7,744 bases of DNA, from NCBI GenBank assembly GCA_022866195.1, contig JALHUF010000193.1, positions 1-7,744 of the forward strand. The letters run 5' to 3'. This document shows, piece after piece, positions 6,682 to 7,744 of the stretch; positions within the stretch are counted from its first letter, which is position 1; each line of letters begins with the position of its first letter. This DNA is from Terriglobia bacterium (GTDB taxonomy: Bacteria > Acidobacteriota > Terriglobia > UBA7540). Both the position numbers and the translations under genes were made by a program. The notes below the pieces were generated by a model that had not been told where the DNA came from, searched no databases, and saw only the letters and a program-made list of their open reading frames with translations.

Positions 6682-6704
6682 AATGCCAGTCTCAACTTGG
6701 CATT
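6682..6704. promoter_or_regulatory. Inverted repeat upstream of mqnE, possible operator or leader hairpin
   Basis: AATGCCA (6682-6688) and TGGCATT (6698-6704) are perfect 7-bp arms around a 9-nt spacer, about 100 bp ahead of the mqnE ATG and about 155 bp ahead of the divergent small gene. The spacing would suit a dimeric regulator or an RNA hairpin in the mqnE leader. The surrounding gap (6585-6857) has no gene I can support; a TTGACA at 6758-6763 has no matching -10 element. Confidence 0.35.
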
Positions 6705-6857
6705 CATCTTGCTTGCCCCTGGGCCTGTCGGACCCGCATAAATACTGGCTCTGGGGCTTGACAACGGCTTCGGTATGTGCTTTCGTTTTTGCCTCGGCTC
6801 TGGCGATTCCTCTTTACTCGAGCCGGAACCGCTTTACCATTTTAGGTGGCGGGTGGT

Positions 6858-7127
6858 GTGGCAGTGACGGTGGATGCTCAGCTCGGCGAACCGCAGCATG
6901 AAGCGGCGTTTTTCTACGGCCTCTTCTTGCGCGGCCAACCGCTGCAGAGACTCCGCGAGGATATCGACGTCCCGCCGCAGGTGCTCGAGCGCTGGAAGCG
7001 GGAAGCGAGCCGCGACCCCTGGAACCAGTTCAGCCTCGACAGAATCGTCTCCTACCGCAAGCACGTCCTGGCCATCTTCGACTCGCTCATCTTCCAGGAA
7101 ATGGCTACTCCGGAAAGAATCCAGTAA
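6858..7127 (+). CDS. Small conserved-looking helical protein, possibly helix-turn-helix
   Basis: I do not recognise a named family. The product is about 89 residues and mostly predicted helix. The stretch AAFFYGLFLRGQPLQRLREDI, followed by DVPPQVLERWKRE, reads as two or three helices with a tight turn (DIDVPP) before an Arg/Lys-rich helix, the shape of a helix-turn-helix. It is followed by SLDRIVSYRKHVLAIFDSLIFQE, a second amphipathic helical pair. Codon use is like the neighbours and the residue pattern is protein-like, so I take it as real. Several in-frame GTGs (6846, 6858, 6864, 6870) can serve as the start. The one at 6858 is preferred because AGGTGG (6844-6849) lies 8 nt ahead. It is divergent from mqnE and convergent with the UbiA-type gene. 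Its TAA stop overlaps the first base of the inverted-repeat element. A regulatory role for quinone genes is only inferred from position. Confidence 0.65.
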   Translation: MAVTVDAQLGEPQHEAAFFYGLFLRGQPLQRLREDIDVPPQVLERWKREASRDPWNQFSLDRIVSYRKHVLAIFDSLIFQEMATPERIQ

Positions 7128-7314
7128 TCGGCTCATCGGGCCATCGAGCCATCCGGCGATCGATCCATTGAATCATTGAGCAGAGCTGTCTTTTGTCCGT
7201 TGTCCGGTGCAACGGACAAGGGACAACGGACACAGATTCAATTCTCCGATGTCCCGATGAACCGATGGCCCGATGAGCCGATGGTTCGATGGCCCGATGA
7301 CTCAATGAATCAAT
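7127..7314. repeat. Large composite inverted-repeat element between convergent genes
   Basis: A perfect 20-bp inverted repeat pairs 7127-7146 with 7263-7282 (the right arm reads CGATGGCCCGATGAGCCGAT). The first 14 bases of the right arm recur directly at 7287-7300. A second pair, ATTGAATCATTGAG (7167-7180) and CTCAATGAATCAAT (7301-7314), is inverted with one mismatch. Between them sits a separate hairpin region (7193-7232). The short words GATGGC, CGATGA and GATGAG recur throughout, giving low complexity. The element fills the gap between the two convergent genes and reaches into both ends: the last base of one stop codon and the last four codons plus the stop of the other. Confidence 0.8.
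7193..7232 (+). terminator. Two competing hairpins, possible bidirectional terminator or RNA structure
   Basis: TTGTCCGTTG (7193-7202) pairs perfectly with CAACGGACAA (7210-7219) around a 7-nt loop. Alternatively TGTCCGTTGTCC (7194-7205) pairs perfectly with GGACAACGGACA (7221-7232) around a 15-nt loop. The two use the same left strand, so only one can form. Both lie in the spacer between convergent genes, where a terminator is expected, but no T tract follows on the plus strand. On the minus strand the left arm is followed by AAAA rather than T. A terminator role is therefore unproven. Confidence 0.4.
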
Positions 7315-7744
7315 ACGTCGGCTCCCCAGGTTACGAAGAACAGCAGGCTGAGGAAGCCGTTGACGGTGAAGAAGGCGGCATTCACGCGCGACAGGTCGGA
7401 CGGCTTGACGAGTGCGTGTTCGTAGGCCAGCAGAACACCCACCGCTCCCAGGCCTGCCCAAGCCAGCCAACCGAGATTCTCCAGGCGCGCCACGACGATG
7501 AGCAGCGCCAGCGTCACCAGATGCGTTGCGGCTGATGTGTAAAGCGCGGCGCGAATCCCGTAGCGGCGCGGGATGGAATGAAGACCCAGCGCGTGGTCGA
7601 ACTCCACGTCCTGGCAGGCGTAAATGATGTCGAAGCCTGCGACCCACAAGGTGACCGCCGCGCCCAGCAGGAGAACGCTCACGCTCAAATCGCCGCGCAA
7701 CGCAATCCAGGCGGCGGCGGGCGACATTCCCAGGCAGAGCCCCA
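7302..7744 (-). CDS. mqnP: UbiA-family prenyltransferase (MqnP/4-hydroxybenzoate polyprenyltransferase type), C-terminal part
   Basis: The gene enters from the right edge; its C-terminal 146 or so residues are present and the frame is open to the edge (GLCLGMSPAAAWIALRGDLS), so the ATG at 7727 is internal. The second Asp-rich motif of UbiA enzymes is visible in DIIYACQDVEFD, followed by HALGLHSIPRRYG; it binds prenyl diphosphate through magnesium. About four hydrophobic helices surround it (VLLLGAAVTLWVAGFDIIY, ALYTSAATHLVTLALLIVVA, LAWAGLGAVGVLLAYEHAL, AAFFTVNGFLSLLFFVTW). The first Asp motif (NDxxD) lies outside the window. Family members attach a polyprenyl tail to an aromatic ring; next to mqnE, the dihydroxynaphthoate-type substrate of the futalosine pathway is the likely one, hence the MqnP call. 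A ubiquinone-type UbiA cannot be excluded by sequence alone. The last four codons and the stop fall within the inverted-repeat element, so the C-terminal DVLIH may be repeat-derived. Confidence 0.85.
   Translation of the reverse strand, partial: GLCLGMSPAAAWIALRGDLSVSVLLLGAAVTLWVAGFDIIYACQDVEFDHALGLHSIPRRYGIRAALYTSAATHLVTLALLIVVARLENLGWLAWAGLGAVGVLLAYEHALVKPSDLSRVNAAFFTVNGFLSLLFFVTWGADVLIH

Noticed and set aside
6758..6763. Perfect TTGACA -35 hexamer on the plus strand
   Set aside because: No acceptable -10 hexamer lies 15-19 nt downstream; chance occurrence is likely.
6653..6901. 82-codon plus-strand open frame with one hydrophobic stretch upstream of the small HTH-like gene
   Set aside because: No Shine-Dalgarno site at any start; it overlaps the start of the better-supported small gene in another frame, and the sequence looks like translated intergenic DNA.
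7263..7300. CGATGGCCCGATGA direct repeats as a CRISPR array
   Set aside because: Only two direct copies, 24 bp apart, with spacer sequence made of the same words and an inverted copy elsewhere; this is not a repeat-spacer array.

Overview
The window looks like chromosomal DNA of a GC-rich, diderm-type bacterium, most plausibly an Acidobacteriota member or a metagenome-assembled relative. Three things suggest this: futalosine-pathway menaquinone genes (an MqnE-type aminofutalosine synthase and a UbiA-family prenyltransferase); zinc-ribbon/DUF4190 membrane proteins, one joined to a pilin-like helix; and intergenic 'GATGGCCCGATGA' and 'TCTGAGATTTCAAATCT' word repeats of a kind I associate with these genomes. 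The taxonomic call is inference. No RNA genes, CRISPR arrays, insertion sequences or phage genes were seen.

Layout from left to right: (1) the 5' part of a Xaa-Pro aminopeptidase (AMP_N domain) gene with an N-terminal signal or anchor runs leftwards off the edge. (2) Divergent from it is a two-gene operon of tandem paralogues, each with a Cys4 zinc ribbon and a DUF4190 two-helix membrane module. The first copy also carries a type IV pilin/pseudopilin-like region. (3) A membrane-bound family 2 glycosyltransferase of the cellulose-synthase-like/CslA type lies on the minus strand. About 55 bp away and divergent is a polytopic GT-C (GT87/MptB-like) glycosyltransferase. (4) Co-directional with the latter is a small cysteine-rich exported protein with a Tat-like leader. 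(5) A menaquinone section follows: mqnE (minus), a small unrecognised helix-turn-helix-like protein (plus), a large inverted-repeat element, and the C-terminal part of a UbiA/MqnP-type prenyltransferase (minus) running off the right edge.

How the genes may work together: MqnE makes aminofutalosine from chorismate-derived 3-[(1-carboxyvinyl)oxy]benzoate and SAM. The UbiA-family enzyme later prenylates the naphthoate ring, so the right end is a respiratory quinone locus. The divergent GT2/GT-C pair suggests synthesis of a cell-surface glycan or glycolipid, using a nucleotide-sugar donor on the cytoplasmic side and a polyprenyl-phosphate sugar donor on the outer side. The zinc-ribbon/DUF4190 pair has no known function.

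The least explained items are the zinc-ribbon/DUF4190/pilin fusion, the RK-type Tat-like cysteine-rich protein, the small protein next to the quinone genes, and the roughly 190-bp inverted-repeat element. That element touches the stop codons of both flanking convergent genes and contains two mutually exclusive hairpins.
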